Shown: piece after piece, positions 1-8,182 of the stretch | Layout: each line of letters begins with the position of its first letter | Numbering within the stretch: position 1 is the stretch's first letter | Assembly (NCBI RefSeq): GCF_000702605.1 | Contig: NZ_JNIR01000001.1 | Location: 2,542,001-2,606,000 of the forward strand | Direction: 5' to 3' | Source of the DNA: Exiguobacterium acetylicum DSM 20416 | GTDB lineage: Bacteria > Bacillota > Bacilli > Exiguobacteriales > Exiguobacteriaceae | Length of the DNA stretch: 64,000 bases | Notes under the pieces: model-generated | Seen by the model: only the letters and a program-made list of their open reading frames with translations | Told to the model about the DNA's origin: nothing | Databases searched by the model: none | Translations under genes and position numbers: made by a program

Positions 1-1
1 C

Positions 2-79
2 GGTAACTTCGAACGAATCATAGTTAAGGCCAATACCGGTATCGATGCAGCCACGGAAGTCGCCGCGTCAAAAGAATAA
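2..79 (+). CDS. C-terminal end of an unidentified protein
   Basis: An open frame enters from the left edge and stops at TAA 77-79. The 25 visible residues end in ATEVAASKE. A strong terminator follows 10 bases later, which supports this being the real end of a gene. The tail is too short for me to assign a family. Confidence 0.55.
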   Translation, partial: GNFERIIVKANTGIDAATEVAASKE

Positions 80-89
80 GTTCCCCTTA

Positions 90-129
90 ACGGCTCCTTC
101 AACCCCCTTGAAGGAGCCGTCCCCTTTTA
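90..129 (+). terminator. Rho-independent terminator of the left-edge gene
   Basis: Perfect 13-bp stem (90-102 with 108-120) around a CCCCC loop, followed by CCCCTTTT. Confidence 0.85.
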
Positions 130-194
130 CATTCTTCTCATTCATTGCCATACTAAGTGGATAATAGAGAAGAAAAGGGAAAGGAAGACTGTAC

Positions 195-1052
195 ATGGAT
201 CTCGCTTTTTATTATTTCTTAATCCTCGGATTTTTCATTGGAATCATCTCCGGCTTTTTCGGAATCGGTGGCGGTATCATTTTAACGCCGCTACTGCTCA
301 TTTTAGGATATGCCCCAAGTGTTGCGATCGCGACCAGCCTCATGCTAACACTTGGTTCAACCGTTTCAGGTACAATCTCTCACTTACGCCTTAAAAATGT
401 CGTCTGGCGCGATAGTCTCGTCGTCGGTGGCGTCGGAATCATCGGTTCGACGATCGCGACACCACTCGTCCTTCGTTTAGAGGAAGTTAACGGTGCCCAT
501 CTCGTGATCTCGATCGTTTATATCGGACTCTTACTCTACTTCGCGAATAAGTTCTTACGTCCAAAATCGACGACCGGTGAACAGACGGGTTGGAAAAATC
601 GATATCTCGCCCTTGCTTTCACTGGTCTGTTCGCTGGATTCATCTCTTCGCTCCTCGGTGTCAGCGGTGGATTCATCATCACACCGTTACTCGTCGGGAT
701 CGTTGGCTATGAGTTGAAACGTGCGGTCGGAACGAGTATTGCTTCCGCGTTACTGATTGTCCTATCGGGACTCGTCAACTATACGGTCGCGAGTACGAAT
801 ATCGATATTCTCGTTGGGATCATGCTGATTGTCGGCGCCTTGCTCGGAGCACCGATTGGCGCGAAGCAGTTGACGCATTTCGAAAGTCCGTTCGTCAAAA
901 AGTACCTCGGGATTTTCTATTTGACGGTTGCGGTCAGTGTCCTCCTCGAAGTCATCGGCTGGAACGTCGCTTCACTCTCCGTTCTCGTTGCGCTTAGTTT
1001 GATTTTCTTACTGACACTCCTCATCTACAGTCGTCGTCGAACGAATGGGTGA
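195..1052 (+). CDS. TauE/SafE family sulfite/anion exporter-like permease
   Basis: A 285-residue integral membrane protein of the TauE/SafE (DUF81) family, whose members move sulfite, sulfonates or other organic anions across the membrane; the substrate is not predictable here. It shows the duplicated family architecture: a Gly-rich first helix (FFGIGGGIILTPLL, about residues 22-35) and a matching one in the second half (LLGVSGGFIITPLL, about 153-166), with about eight hydrophobic segments and length typical of the family. The ATG at 195 has an AAGGAAG ribosome site 7-13 bases upstream. It is monocistronic, between two terminators, and convergent with the alanine symporter. Confidence 0.88.
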   Translation: MDLAFYYFLILGFFIGIISGFFGIGGGIILTPLLLILGYAPSVAIATSLMLTLGSTVSGTISHLRLKNVVWRDSLVVGGVGIIGSTIATPLVLRLEEVNGAHLVISIVYIGLLLYFANKFLRPKSTTGEQTGWKNRYLALAFTGLFAGFISSLLGVSGGFIITPLLVGIVGYELKRAVGTSIASALLIVLSGLVNYTVASTNIDILVGIMLIVGALLGAPIGAKQLTHFESPFVKKYLGIFYLTVAVSVLLEVIGWNVASLSVLVALSLIFLLTLLIYSRRRTNG

Positions 1053-1065
1053 ATCGTCTCATCAG

Positions 1066-1105
1066 AAAAGCGGTGATGCCCCCTATCAGGCATCACCGCT
1101 TTTTT
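1066..1105. terminator. Bidirectional terminator between TauE and alanine symporter genes
   Basis: Stem AAAAGCGGTGATGCC (1066-1080) pairs with GGCATCACCGCTTTT (1089-1103), with T runs on both strands, serving the two convergent genes. Confidence 0.85.
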
Positions 1106-1108
1106 CCG

Positions 1109-2485
1109 TTAAGCCACTCGTTTGTGACCGGCTCGTTCATAGTCTCTCGTTTGTTCAATGACTAAGTGTGACAAGAACAACATTCCGATCAAGTTCGGAA
1201 TCATCATCAGTCCATTCGCAATATCTGCGACGAGCCACAGAGGTTCTAATTGCGCGACTGCACCATAACAGGCTGCGAGCGCAAAGAACACGCGGTATCC
1301 TTCGTTGAAGCGTGTCGTACCGCTCAAGTACTCCAAGCATTTCTCTCCATAGACATACCAACCAATGATCGTTGAATAACCGAAGAAGAAGACGGAGAAA
1401 GCGACCGTCCATTCTCCAAATGATCCAAGGACACTCGCAAAGGCGGTTGCCGTAAGCGCGGCTCCGGAAAGATTCGCATCGTGTGTCATGCCTGAATGTA
1501 GTCCGCCTGACGGATCCCAAAAACCTGTCGTCAGAAGGACGAGTGCCGTCATCGTACAGACGATCAAGGTTACGATGAAAGTACTCGTCATCGAAATCAA
1601 TCCCTGTTCGACTGGACGCTCACTTTTTGCAGATCCAGCAATCAAGGCTGCCGTCCCAAGTCCTGCTTCGTTCGTGAAAATGCCTCGTGCTACACCGACT
1701 TGCATCGCCATCATGATCGATACACCGGTGAAGGCTCCCGCTGGCGCAAGCGGCTGGAAGGCATACTCAAAGATTAAACCAAAGGCTGGTAGAATCTGAT
1801 CTGCCTTCAATACTAAAAGGACACAAGCGGCACCGATATAAAGTAAGCTCATGATCGGAACGAAGATCGTCGAAATCGCACTGACGCGTTCAAGTCCACC
1901 ACGAATCGATACATAGACCGCAATTGCAAGCAGAATGCCGAACACTAGCAGCGGCACGTGGAACGATTGCTCGAGTACCGTTGCCATCGCATTCGCTTGC
2001 ACCGTGTTCCCAACACCAAACGATGCGATCAAACCAAATACCGCAAACAAGATGGCGAGTAGTTTAAATTTAGGTCCTAATCCCTTCTCGATATAATACA
2101 TTGGTCCACTGACAGCTTCGCCGCGTTCGTTTCGACTTCTGAAGAGAATGGCAAGAAGGCTTTCTGCATATTTCGTCGCCATTCCGATTAAACCGATGAC
2201 CCACATCCAAAAGACTGCGCCCGGTCCGCCCATCGTCAAGGCGACTGCAATCCCTGCGATGTTACCGTTTCCGATCGTCGCCGCAAGGGACGTCATCAAC
2301 ATTTGAAAGCTGCTGATTTCTCCTTCACCCTGTCCTGACTTTTGAACAGACAATTGAAACGCTTGTTTTAGACGCCGAAACTGAAGACCGCGTAAGCGGA
2401 TCGTAAAGTACACTCCTGTTCCTACCAACAACATCATACTCGGAATCCCCCAGACCCAAGCCGATATCAGACGTAATACTTCCAT
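1109..2485 (-). CDS. alsT: Sodium:alanine symporter (AGCS family)
   Basis: A 458-residue AGCS-family transporter that takes up alanine (or glycine) with Na+ across the cytoplasmic membrane. Family signatures are visible: SSFQMLMTSLAATIGNGNIAGIA near residues 59-81 (split here as SSFQMLMTSLAA and TIGNGNIAGIA), GVARGIFTNEAGLG near 264-277, and about ten membrane helices. A GAGAGAGGATG ribosome site precedes the ATG at 2485. It is divergent from an AdeR-like regulator that itself precedes alanine dehydrogenase, so alanine import and catabolism are adjacent, and the shared intergenic region carries two TGTG-N6-CACA-like dyads that could coordinate them. Exact substrate is inferred from family plus context. 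Confidence 0.88.
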   Translation of the reverse strand: MEVLRLISAWVWGIPSMMLLVGTGVYFTIRLRGLQFRRLKQAFQLSVQKSGQGEGEISSFQMLMTSLAATIGNGNIAGIAVALTMGGPGAVFWMWVIGLIGMATKYAESLLAILFRSRNERGEAVSGPMYYIEKGLGPKFKLLAILFAVFGLIASFGVGNTVQANAMATVLEQSFHVPLLVFGILLAIAVYVSIRGGLERVSAISTIFVPIMSLLYIGAACVLLVLKADQILPAFGLIFEYAFQPLAPAGAFTGVSIMMAMQVGVARGIFTNEAGLGTAALIAGSAKSERPVEQGLISMTSTFIVTLIVCTMTALVLLTTGFWDPSGGLHSGMTHDANLSGAALTATAFASVLGSFGEWTVAFSVFFFGYSTIIGWYVYGEKCLEYLSGTTRFNEGYRVFFALAACYGAVAQLEPLWLVADIANGLMMIPNLIGMLFLSHLVIEQTRDYERAGHKRVA

Positions 2486-2532
2486 GCCATTTCATCCTCT
2501 CTCTCTTTTCCGAGGCTTACCGTAGCATGTAG

Positions 2533-2548
2533 TTGTGTTTTCTTACAA
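2533..2548. promoter_or_regulatory. Degenerate copy of the adeR-region dyad
   Basis: TTGTG-TTTTCT-TACAA has the same half-site and 6-bp spacing as the site at 2564-2580, with one mismatch, and its centre lies 32 bp (about three helical turns) away, on the side of the symporter gene. Confidence 0.4.
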
Positions 2549-2563
2549 TACAAAAGAATACTT

Positions 2564-2580
2564 TTTGTGATTTTACACAA
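2564..2580. promoter_or_regulatory. Candidate AdeR operator overlapping adeR -35
   Basis: The 17-mer TTTGTGATTTTACACAA occurs here and again at 3841-3857 before ald. Its core is an inverted repeat TTGTG-N6-CACAA. It overlaps a plausible adeR -35 (TTGTGA, 2565-2570) placed 17 bp from a -10 TATACT (2588-2593). Binding by AdeR is inferred. Confidence 0.5.
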
Positions 2581-2629
2581 TAGAAGATATACTAAAACTA
2601 TCGATTGAAAGAGAAAGAAGGGAAATTCC

Positions 2630-3847
2630 ATGTTAGAAGCTTCATATCATTCCTTAGACGACTTAGCGGAAGCGATCGGTATTGCCTTGAATGCTCCGAT
2701 TACGATTGAAGATCGCAATCACCGCCTTCTTGCGTACAGTACGCATACGGCTGATACAGACCCTGCCCGTGTCGCGACGATCATCGGTCGTCGGGTACCG
2801 GAATCGGTCATCGACCAACTCTGGAAAGATGAAGTCATCCAGAGCCTTGCTACACAGGATGATCCACTCATCATTTCTGCACGCACCGGTGTCGGACTGA
2901 ATGACCGTGTCGCCATTGCGATCAAACAAGATTCAGAAATTCTCGGCTATATCTGGTCGATTGCGCGAAGCACTCCGTTTACTCCTTCGGAACTAGCCGA
3001 TTTAAAGAAAGGGGCTCTACTTGCTCAACGTCAGTTGCTGGCAATCGACATGCAGAAAAAACGGAAGGAAGAGCAGACGGAACAGTTCTTCTTCGAGTTA
3101 TTACATGAAGAACTATCCGAGTCGGAAATCCTGAAGATGTTCTCTAAACTACATGTCGCACCACCTGGCATCAGTCGCTTGACGGTCATCCGTTTTTCGG
3201 AGGCGATCACACCACGTCTCGCCGATCGTCTGCGCTATTTATTGACGATTCAGCAGACGGTTCGTCCATTACTTTACGCATATGACGAGACGGATTTCAT
3301 CTTGTGGATCAGCACAAACGATCGCGATGCGGAACAAGAACGCCTACAGTTCGACGCCTTCATCCAGTCGTTCCGTCAATTGCTCGCGGAGCGATTCGAT
3401 TATACGGATTTCGTCGCGGCAAGTAGTGAAGTCTTCACCGGCGTCCAAGCGATTCCCGAACGCTATGAAGAAGCGGGCATCGTCTTGCGTTTAAAAGATG
3501 CCTTTCCATTTGAGCTGAAGAACGTGACCCGTTACGAACGCCTCGGCTTATTCCAGCTCTTACCGATTTTCTCGGAACGTCTGCGACGACGAACGGTTCG
3601 CTTGGAAGAAATCGAACGGCTGCGTGCTTACGATGTGAAGCATGCTTCCTCTTTATGTGAGACGCTAGAATGGTTCCTTCATTATGATGGGAACGTCAAG
3701 CAAGTCGCCTCCCATCTCCATGTCCATCCGAATACAATCCTCTATCGGATGCGACGGATCGAGGAGGAAGCGGGCATTCGAATGGAATCTTTACCCGAAC
3801 GCTCCTTACTTTATTTGTACCTAAAAGCAGACCGATATCCTTTGTGA
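2630..3847 (+). CDS. adeR: PucR-family regulator, AdeR-like activator of alanine dehydrogenase
   Basis: A 405-residue cytoplasmic transcription factor. Its C-terminus carries the PucR/CdaR helix-turn-helix ([20 protein letters not shown], about residues 351-370); the N-terminal half is the sensory region of unknown ligand. It lies immediately upstream of ald, as adeR (yukF) does in B. subtilis, where AdeR activates ald, so I assign it on family plus synteny. An AAGAAGGGAAA ribosome site precedes ATG 2630. Its last codons and stop lie inside a long hairpin that is both its terminator and a copy of the dyad found at its promoter, which suggests that autoregulation and ald control use the same protein. 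Confidence 0.8.
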   Translation: MLEASYHSLDDLAEAIGIALNAPITIEDRNHRLLAYSTHTADTDPARVATIIGRRVPESVIDQLWKDEVIQSLATQDDPLIISARTGVGLNDRVAIAIKQDSEILGYIWSIARSTPFTPSELADLKKGALLAQRQLLAIDMQKKRKEEQTEQFFFELLHEELSESEILKMFSKLHVAPPGISRLTVIRFSEAITPRLADRLRYLLTIQQTVRPLLYAYDETDFILWISTNDRDAEQERLQFDAFIQSFRQLLAERFDYTDFVAASSEVFTGVQAIPERYEEAGIVLRLKDAFPFELKNVTRYERLGLFQLLPIFSERLRRRTVRLEEIERLRAYDVKHASSLCETLEWFLHYDGNVKQVASHLHVHPNTILYRMRRIEEEAGIRMESLPERSLLYLYLKADRYPL

Positions 3848-3874
3848 TTTTACACAAAGGATATCGGTTATTTT
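3831..3874 (+). terminator. adeR terminator that contains the ald-side dyad
   Basis: A perfect 16-bp stem (3831-3846 with 3853-3868) around ATTTTA, followed by a T-rich run. The TGA of adeR is inside it. The inner part is the TTTGTG-N6-CACAAA dyad shared with the adeR promoter, about 75 bp upstream of the expected ald start point (-10 TATACT at 3912-3917, no good -35). Confidence 0.75.
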
Positions 3875-3968
3875 TGAAAACGCCGATAAAGTAGAACGCT
3901 TTCATTTCTCGTATACTGAAGAAGAAGAGAAATTGATTTGTTTATTTGCGAAAGGGGATCGCGTTCAC

Positions 3969-5093
3969 ATGATCATTGGAGTATTAAAGGAAATCAAAAA
4001 CAACGAAAACCGTGTTGCATTAACACCTGCCGGGGTAGCAGCGTTACATGCACAAGGACATCGTGTCATCATTGAATCAATGGCAGGTATGGGGAGTGGC
4101 TTCACGAACGAAGAGTACGTCAAAGCCGGTGCTGAAATCATCGCGACTGCTGCTGAAGTCTGGGCAACAGCCGAACTCGCTTTAAAAGTTAAAGAGCCGA
4201 TCGCTTCAGAGTACCAATACTTCCGTCCGGATCTGACATTGTTCACGTATCTTCACTTAGCGGCTGAGCCAGAATTGACACGTGCACTTGTGGATTCGAA
4301 CATCACAGCAATCGCTTATGAAACGGTTGAAAAGAACCGCACACTTCCATTGTTAACACCAATGAGTGAAGTCGCAGGACGTATGGCATCCCAAATCGGT
4401 GCACAGTTCTTGGAAAAACCACACGGTGGTATGGGCATCTTGCTTGCTGGTGTTCCTGGGGTTCGCCGTGGAAAAGTAACAGTCATCGGCGGCGGTGTCG
4501 TCGGAACGAATGCCGCGAAACTCGCTGTCGGTCTCGGTGCAGATGTCACGATCATCGATGTTAGTCCAGAACGCCTTCGCCAGTTGGATGATATCTTCGG
4601 TAACTCGATCAACACGTTGATCTCAAATCCGTACACGATTGCTGAAGCTGTCGCTGAGAGTGATCTCGTCATCGGTGCTGTCTTGATTCCAGGTGCAAAA
4701 GCACCGAAACTCGTTACTGCCGACATGGTCAAACGCATGAAGCCGGGCGCTGTCATCGTTGACGTTGCCATCGACCAAGGTGGTATCTTCGAAACGGTCG
4801 ACCGTATCTCAACGCATGATGACCCAACATATGAAAAATTCGGTGTCGTTCATTACGCAGTCGCGAACATGCCGGGTGCCGTTCCACGTACGTCTACACT
4901 TGCATTGACGAACGCAACGCTCCCGTATGTCCTTGAACTCGCGAACAAAGGCACACACCGTGCGCTTGCTGAAAACGATGCTCTTGAAAAAGGATTGAAT
5001 GTCGCACAAGGATTCGTCACGTACGAAGCGGTCGCACGCGATCTCGGATACACGTACAAATCCGTTGAAGATGTGCTTCACCTACACGCATGA
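3969..5093 (+). CDS. ald: Alanine dehydrogenase
   Basis: NAD-dependent oxidative deamination of L-alanine to pyruvate and ammonia, in the cytoplasm. The 374 residues match the family from the N-terminal [20 protein letters not shown] through the substrate-binding ELALKVKEP, the Rossmann [20 protein letters not shown] and [15 protein letters not shown] near the end. The frame is open 12 codons further up (3933), but the conserved N-terminus starts at ATG 3969, preceded by AAAGGGGA, so I use that start. Monocistronic with its own terminator. A -10 TATACT without a recognisable -35 fits an activator-dependent promoter. Confidence 0.96.
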   Translation: MIIGVLKEIKNNENRVALTPAGVAALHAQGHRVIIESMAGMGSGFTNEEYVKAGAEIIATAAEVWATAELALKVKEPIASEYQYFRPDLTLFTYLHLAAEPELTRALVDSNITAIAYETVEKNRTLPLLTPMSEVAGRMASQIGAQFLEKPHGGMGILLAGVPGVRRGKVTVIGGGVVGTNAAKLAVGLGADVTIIDVSPERLRQLDDIFGNSINTLISNPYTIAEAVAESDLVIGAVLIPGAKAPKLVTADMVKRMKPGAVIVDVAIDQGGIFETVDRISTHDDPTYEKFGVVHYAVANMPGAVPRTSTLALTNATLPYVLELANKGTHRALAENDALEKGLNVAQGFVTYEAVARDLGYTYKSVEDVLHLHA

Positions 5094-5105
5094 TCTTGAA
5101 AGTAC

Positions 5106-5150
5106 AAATAGTCGATGATTCCTTTTCGAGGAACCATCGACTATTTTTTA
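5106..5150 (+). terminator. ald terminator
   Basis: Long stem (5106-5122 with 5129-5145, one mismatch) followed by TTTTTA. Confidence 0.8.
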
Positions 5151-5157
5151 TTACTTC

Positions 5158-5186
5158 TTGAGGCACCACTCGGCTTGTCATATGAT
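5158..5186 (+). promoter_or_regulatory. SigmaA-type promoter of the TPR-like gene
   Basis: TTGAGG and TATGAT separated by 17 bp, about 50 bases upstream of the start codon at 5235. Confidence 0.5.
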
Positions 5187-5234
5187 GAGAAACGAAGACT
5201 TATGATTTTGAACTAGTAGAGGGGATCTCATTAT

Positions 5235-6167
5235 ATGACACAAACCATAACCGCCCATTCTCATGAACTCCAGAGCCACGTCGCTGAAGTAGCGTTACTC
5301 GAAGCACTATCATCCGATACAGAAGAGAGCGTACGTATTGCCGCAACCGAGCGCTTACGTGTTCTTGTCCCATCTCATCCATTGCTCAACATTGCTACAG
5401 CCCATTCCCTTTATTTCAAGAACGAACACACTCAAGCGCGCCGGCTGATCGAAGAGACACATCAGCAACTCGGCGAACATGTGCAAGGATACATACTCCT
5501 CGGTATCATCAGTGAAGAGGAAGGGTATATGCACGAAGCAGAACAGTTTTTCCTTTCGGCCATCGCACGGTTCCCTGAAGAGCCGGCAGGACATCGTTTT
5601 CTTGCCGTCCATTACAATCATCGTCAATTTTATGGGGAATCAGCCGTTCATGCGTTTACATATTTAAAGAAGGTTGGCGCATCTGGAATCGATACACTGA
5701 TGGCCATTGATTCCATCCAACAACTGGACGGTCATTCGATCGACATGTTGGAAGCACTCTATGCGTTAATCATCGGCGTACCTCATCTCGACAAAACCGC
5801 CGTCTTTCATGCGACAGCTTCTGTCAATCAAAGCATTCAATATGAGATGCTGCATGCTACATTGCGCGAAGACAGCGACGAGACCCTCTACGCCAAGCTC
5901 GACGAATGCCTTTCTAACATGCTCGAGCACGGCTTGTACGCAGCTGTTTACGACGATTCCGAAGAAAAGATCTATCGCCATGTTTTTCGGGACATGTGTC
6001 GGGATATGACCATTCGTCATGCAGGTTGGCGCGCGTACCCAGACTATATTCGACTACGTTTTCTCTATTTCAAACAATTGTTACTACGCGACTGGACGTT
6101 AAAAAGCAAACGCAACGAGTGCCGCGATCGTCCAAGGCAAGATCAAATTGTCGAGATCGCGATATGA
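5235..6167 (+). CDS. Tetratricopeptide-like protein of unknown function
   Basis: A 310-residue soluble, mainly helical protein. Residues about 40-130 read as degenerate TPR helices (for example LLGIISEEEGYMHEAEQFF), a fold that usually mediates protein contacts; no catalytic motif is visible. AGAGGGGAT precedes ATG 5235. Its last 23 codons overlap the 3' end of the convergent gene at 6099-6746, and the tail in that overlap (RNECRDRPRQDQ) is unlike the rest, so an ancestral stop may have been lost. I do not recognise an ortholog. Confidence 0.65.
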   Translation: MTQTITAHSHELQSHVAEVALLEALSSDTEESVRIAATERLRVLVPSHPLLNIATAHSLYFKNEHTQARRLIEETHQQLGEHVQGYILLGIISEEEGYMHEAEQFFLSAIARFPEEPAGHRFLAVHYNHRQFYGESAVHAFTYLKKVGASGIDTLMAIDSIQQLDGHSIDMLEALYALIIGVPHLDKTAVFHATASVNQSIQYEMLHATLREDSDETLYAKLDECLSNMLEHGLYAAVYDDSEEKIYRHVFRDMCRDMTIRHAGWRAYPDYIRLRFLYFKQLLLRDWTLKSKRNECRDRPRQDQIVEIAI

Positions 6168-6746
6168 GATGGCTTCGATCAAGGCTGCGATGTTCGCAAG
6201 CAAGAAGCCATAACTGACAGCGAGCCAAACCGGTTGTCCATAAAATAAGAACGTCACGGTCAAAACGAGGAATGACGCCAAAAACAGGGCGATACTTCCT
6301 TCAAAGGATCGTTTCGTCTCACCACGGACGTAAAACGTCTTCCCATAGCGTTTTCCGACGAGAGCAGCGAGACCGTCGCCCCAAGCAAGCACCATGCTTC
6401 CCGCAACGAGCGCCATCGGCTGTCGTTCGAAGAAGAACAGGACGAGTCCCGCTAGAGCGAGTGGGTAATAGACCGTTCCGTAAGAAGGACGATCGACGTC
6501 GTGCATCTGACCGATTCCTTTTCGTAGTGTCAGTAGATTAACGAGTGCAAAGAATAATAACGGTACAATCGCAACGTACCAGTGATCCAGCCATAGTAGC
6601 GCAAGAAACACCCAGTGACCAACTGCAATATGAATCCATTTCCGAACCGTCTCGGGAGAAAAGCCGAAACGGCGTCCAATGATTTCCAGGATGACGAGAA
6701 CTAGCCCGACGATTCCAATCGTGCCAAGAGCAGCTATCCATTCCAT
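6099..6746 (-). CDS. Diacylglycerol/polyprenol kinase family membrane protein
   Basis: A 215-residue polytopic membrane protein resembling the SEC59/DGK1/VTE5 group of CTP-dependent lipid kinases, which phosphorylate dolichol, phytol or diacylglycerol. Visible family motifs are RKWIHIAVGHW (about residues 36-46), a Gly/Tyr segment YGTVYYPLAL, the acidic WGDGLAALVGKRYGK and KRSFEGS, with about six hydrophobic helices. I place the start at ATG 6746 rather than 6752 because GGGGGA is correctly spaced only for the second ATG. The lipid substrate is unknown. The 3' end overlaps the TPR-like gene by 69 bp with no terminator between them. Confidence 0.75.
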   Translation of the reverse strand: MEWIAALGTIGIVGLVLVILEIIGRRFGFSPETVRKWIHIAVGHWVFLALLWLDHWYVAIVPLLFFALVNLLTLRKGIGQMHDVDRPSYGTVYYPLALAGLVLFFFERQPMALVAGSMVLAWGDGLAALVGKRYGKTFYVRGETKRSFEGSIALFLASFLVLTVTFLFYGQPVWLAVSYGFLLANIAALIEAISYRDLDNLILPWTIAALVAFAF

Positions 6747-6865
6747 CGTCATTCCCCCTTTCTTTCCTATTATTTATTGTACGTTGTTTCAGTTGCCATT
6801 TGCCCTATTGAACCTTCATTTGATAACATAAGGTCAAATGACGTCCTAGAGAGGAAGTTTTGGAA

Positions 6866-7489
6866 ATGTATGATGCTCAAGCAGTACAAACATTATCAAG
6901 TTGTCTGCAACGCTTGAACGAAGGAAAAGGAATCGAACCCCTCGTCGCAACGGAAGGCACAGAATTGCCGAAGGTCATCAATCGCTTGAAGCAATTCGAT
7001 CCATTAAAAAATGGTCTATCCATCAATGAAATCGTTCATTTGGCAAATGCCCTGATCGGCGAACATATGTCAGCGACGACGATTCAGAACTGGACGAAAC
7101 GTGAAGTCCGGGACATCATCGGCGTACCGCATCGCGGAAAGAAGTACTCGATCAATCAGGCTTCGATCATCTATCTGCTAGATGATTTAAAACACCTTTT
7201 CTCGTTAGAAGAAACACGGGAACTGCTGACAATCGTCTTCAAGAATCCGAATATCGATGAGGATGATTTAATCAGTCCGCTTAATTTTTATCTCGTCTAC
7301 ACGCAACACGCGGAGACAAGTGGTCCAATCGAATTGACGGAGAAGCGTCTCAGACGCTCGCTCGAGCGTATTAACGCTTACCGCCCTGAAACTGTCCACG
7401 TCCTGCAACTGTGTCTCTATGCCCGTCGTGTATCGCATTTGACGCACGAAGCGAAACAACGTCTCCATCATGTTCTGCAAACGACATGA
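6866..7489 (+). CDS. DUF1836 domain protein, putative DNA-binding
   Basis: A 207-residue protein with the DUF1836 layout: a MerR-like helix-turn-helix segment (SATTIQNWTKREV near residues 70-82), then KYSINQASIIYLLDDLKHLFSLEE, given here as KYSINQASIIY and LLDDLKHLFSLEE. Such proteins are presumed regulators; targets are unknown. GAGAGGAAG at 6849-6857 is correctly spaced for ATG 6866; an in-frame TTG at 6860 is too close to it. Ends at a strong bidirectional terminator. Upstream is the divergent lipid-kinase-like gene. Confidence 0.75.
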   Translation: MYDAQAVQTLSSCLQRLNEGKGIEPLVATEGTELPKVINRLKQFDPLKNGLSINEIVHLANALIGEHMSATTIQNWTKREVRDIIGVPHRGKKYSINQASIIYLLDDLKHLFSLEETRELLTIVFKNPNIDEDDLISPLNFYLVYTQHAETSGPIELTEKRLRRSLERINAYRPETVHVLQLCLYARRVSHLTHEAKQRLHHVLQTT

Positions 7490-7491
7490 TG

Positions 7492-7533
7492 AAAAAAAGA
7501 TGCCATCCATGTCATGGAAGGCATCTTTTTTTA
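7492..7533. terminator. Bidirectional terminator
   Basis: AAAAAAAGATGCC pairs with GGCATCTTTTTTT around an inner TCCA/TGGA stem; it serves DUF1836 (+) and the gene ending at 7535 (-). Confidence 0.85.
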
Positions 7534-7534
7534 T

Positions 7535-8011
7535 TTAGACGGCTGTCAGTGATTTATAGTGGACGTTGTTCGTCAGACTTTTCAAGACAGAGAGTAGTTC
7601 GTACATCGAGAGTTTGTCTGCATCCTTGACGAGACGGTACTCATCACCGTCTTGCAACAATTCCGCAACGACTTCTCCAGCTGCACTCCGTACGGAGAAT
7701 TTTCCTTTTGTCAGGTCGAAGGAAATCGTGAACGTACCACGCTCATACACGTTGTACTCACATTTCTTCGAGAAGAGCGAAAACTTCTCACGCATTTGAC
7801 CTACCTCTTGTCCATCATGGTTCATCACGACCCATTTCTTACACGTCGGAATGAACTTACCAAACGCTACCCCTCTACCTTCACCATTCATTACTTGAAC
7901 ACGACCATTCTCGTCGTGTTGAACCGCACCGATCATTTGGTGCGCTTCATCATAAATCGCGGCATGACCTTGCGAAAAAACGCAACCCTGCACATAGACA
8001 ACTTTGCGCAA
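7535..8011 (-). CDS. Hypothetical protein, possible tubby/LURP-one-like fold
   Basis: A 158-residue protein made of short beta-rich segments (for example KKWVVMNHDGQEVG, TFTISFDLTKGKFSVRS), a pattern typical of LURP-one/tubby C-terminal-like proteins; the assignment is tentative and function unknown. The start is chosen as TTG 8011 because AGAGGAGA lies 8 bases upstream; the GTG at 8029 would sit on top of that ribosome site. The promoter side (8012-8182) contains a perfect 14-bp palindrome at 8107-8120. Confidence 0.6.
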   Translation of the reverse strand: MRKVVYVQGCVFSQGHAAIYDEAHQMIGAVQHDENGRVQVMNGEGRGVAFGKFIPTCKKWVVMNHDGQEVGQMREKFSLFSKKCEYNVYERGTFTISFDLTKGKFSVRSAAGEVVAELLQDGDEYRLVKDADKLSMYELLSVLKSLTNNVHYKSLTAV

Positions 8012-8106
8012 CAGAAATTCTCCTCTCACTGCTAAAACGTGCTGGTTTTTCGTCCCCAGTTTATTTAGACATCCTGTATAGTTTAACTTTCTTTATCTGT
8101 ATGATA

Positions 8107-8120
8107 TTTCGTTAACGAAA
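8107..8120. promoter_or_regulatory. Perfect 14-bp palindrome, candidate operator
   Basis: TTTCGTTAACGAAA lies about 100 bp upstream of the gene starting at 8011 and downstream of the Mrr-like gene. A one-base-different relative, TTTCGTGAACGAAA, is at 31369-31382. Regulator unknown. Confidence 0.35.
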
Positions 8121-8182
8121 ATGATTATTGCACCGTTTCTCCAAATTGACAACCCCCTTTTGTCGACAATCATTCGACATGT

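Noticed and set aside
3933-3968. Longer ald start adding 12 residues
   Set aside because: The conserved N-terminus starts at 3969, and the only ribosome-site-like stretch, AAAGGGGA, lies just before that ATG.
4316-4771. Minus-strand open frame of about 150 codons inside ald
   Set aside because: It lies entirely within the strongly conserved alanine dehydrogenase gene and has no ribosome site; a shadow of codon bias.
8111-8131. Fur-box-like GAAAATGATTATT (also GAAAATGATTATG at 54754-54766)
   Set aside because: Each matches only part of the 19-bp Fur consensus, and neither downstream gene is an iron gene.
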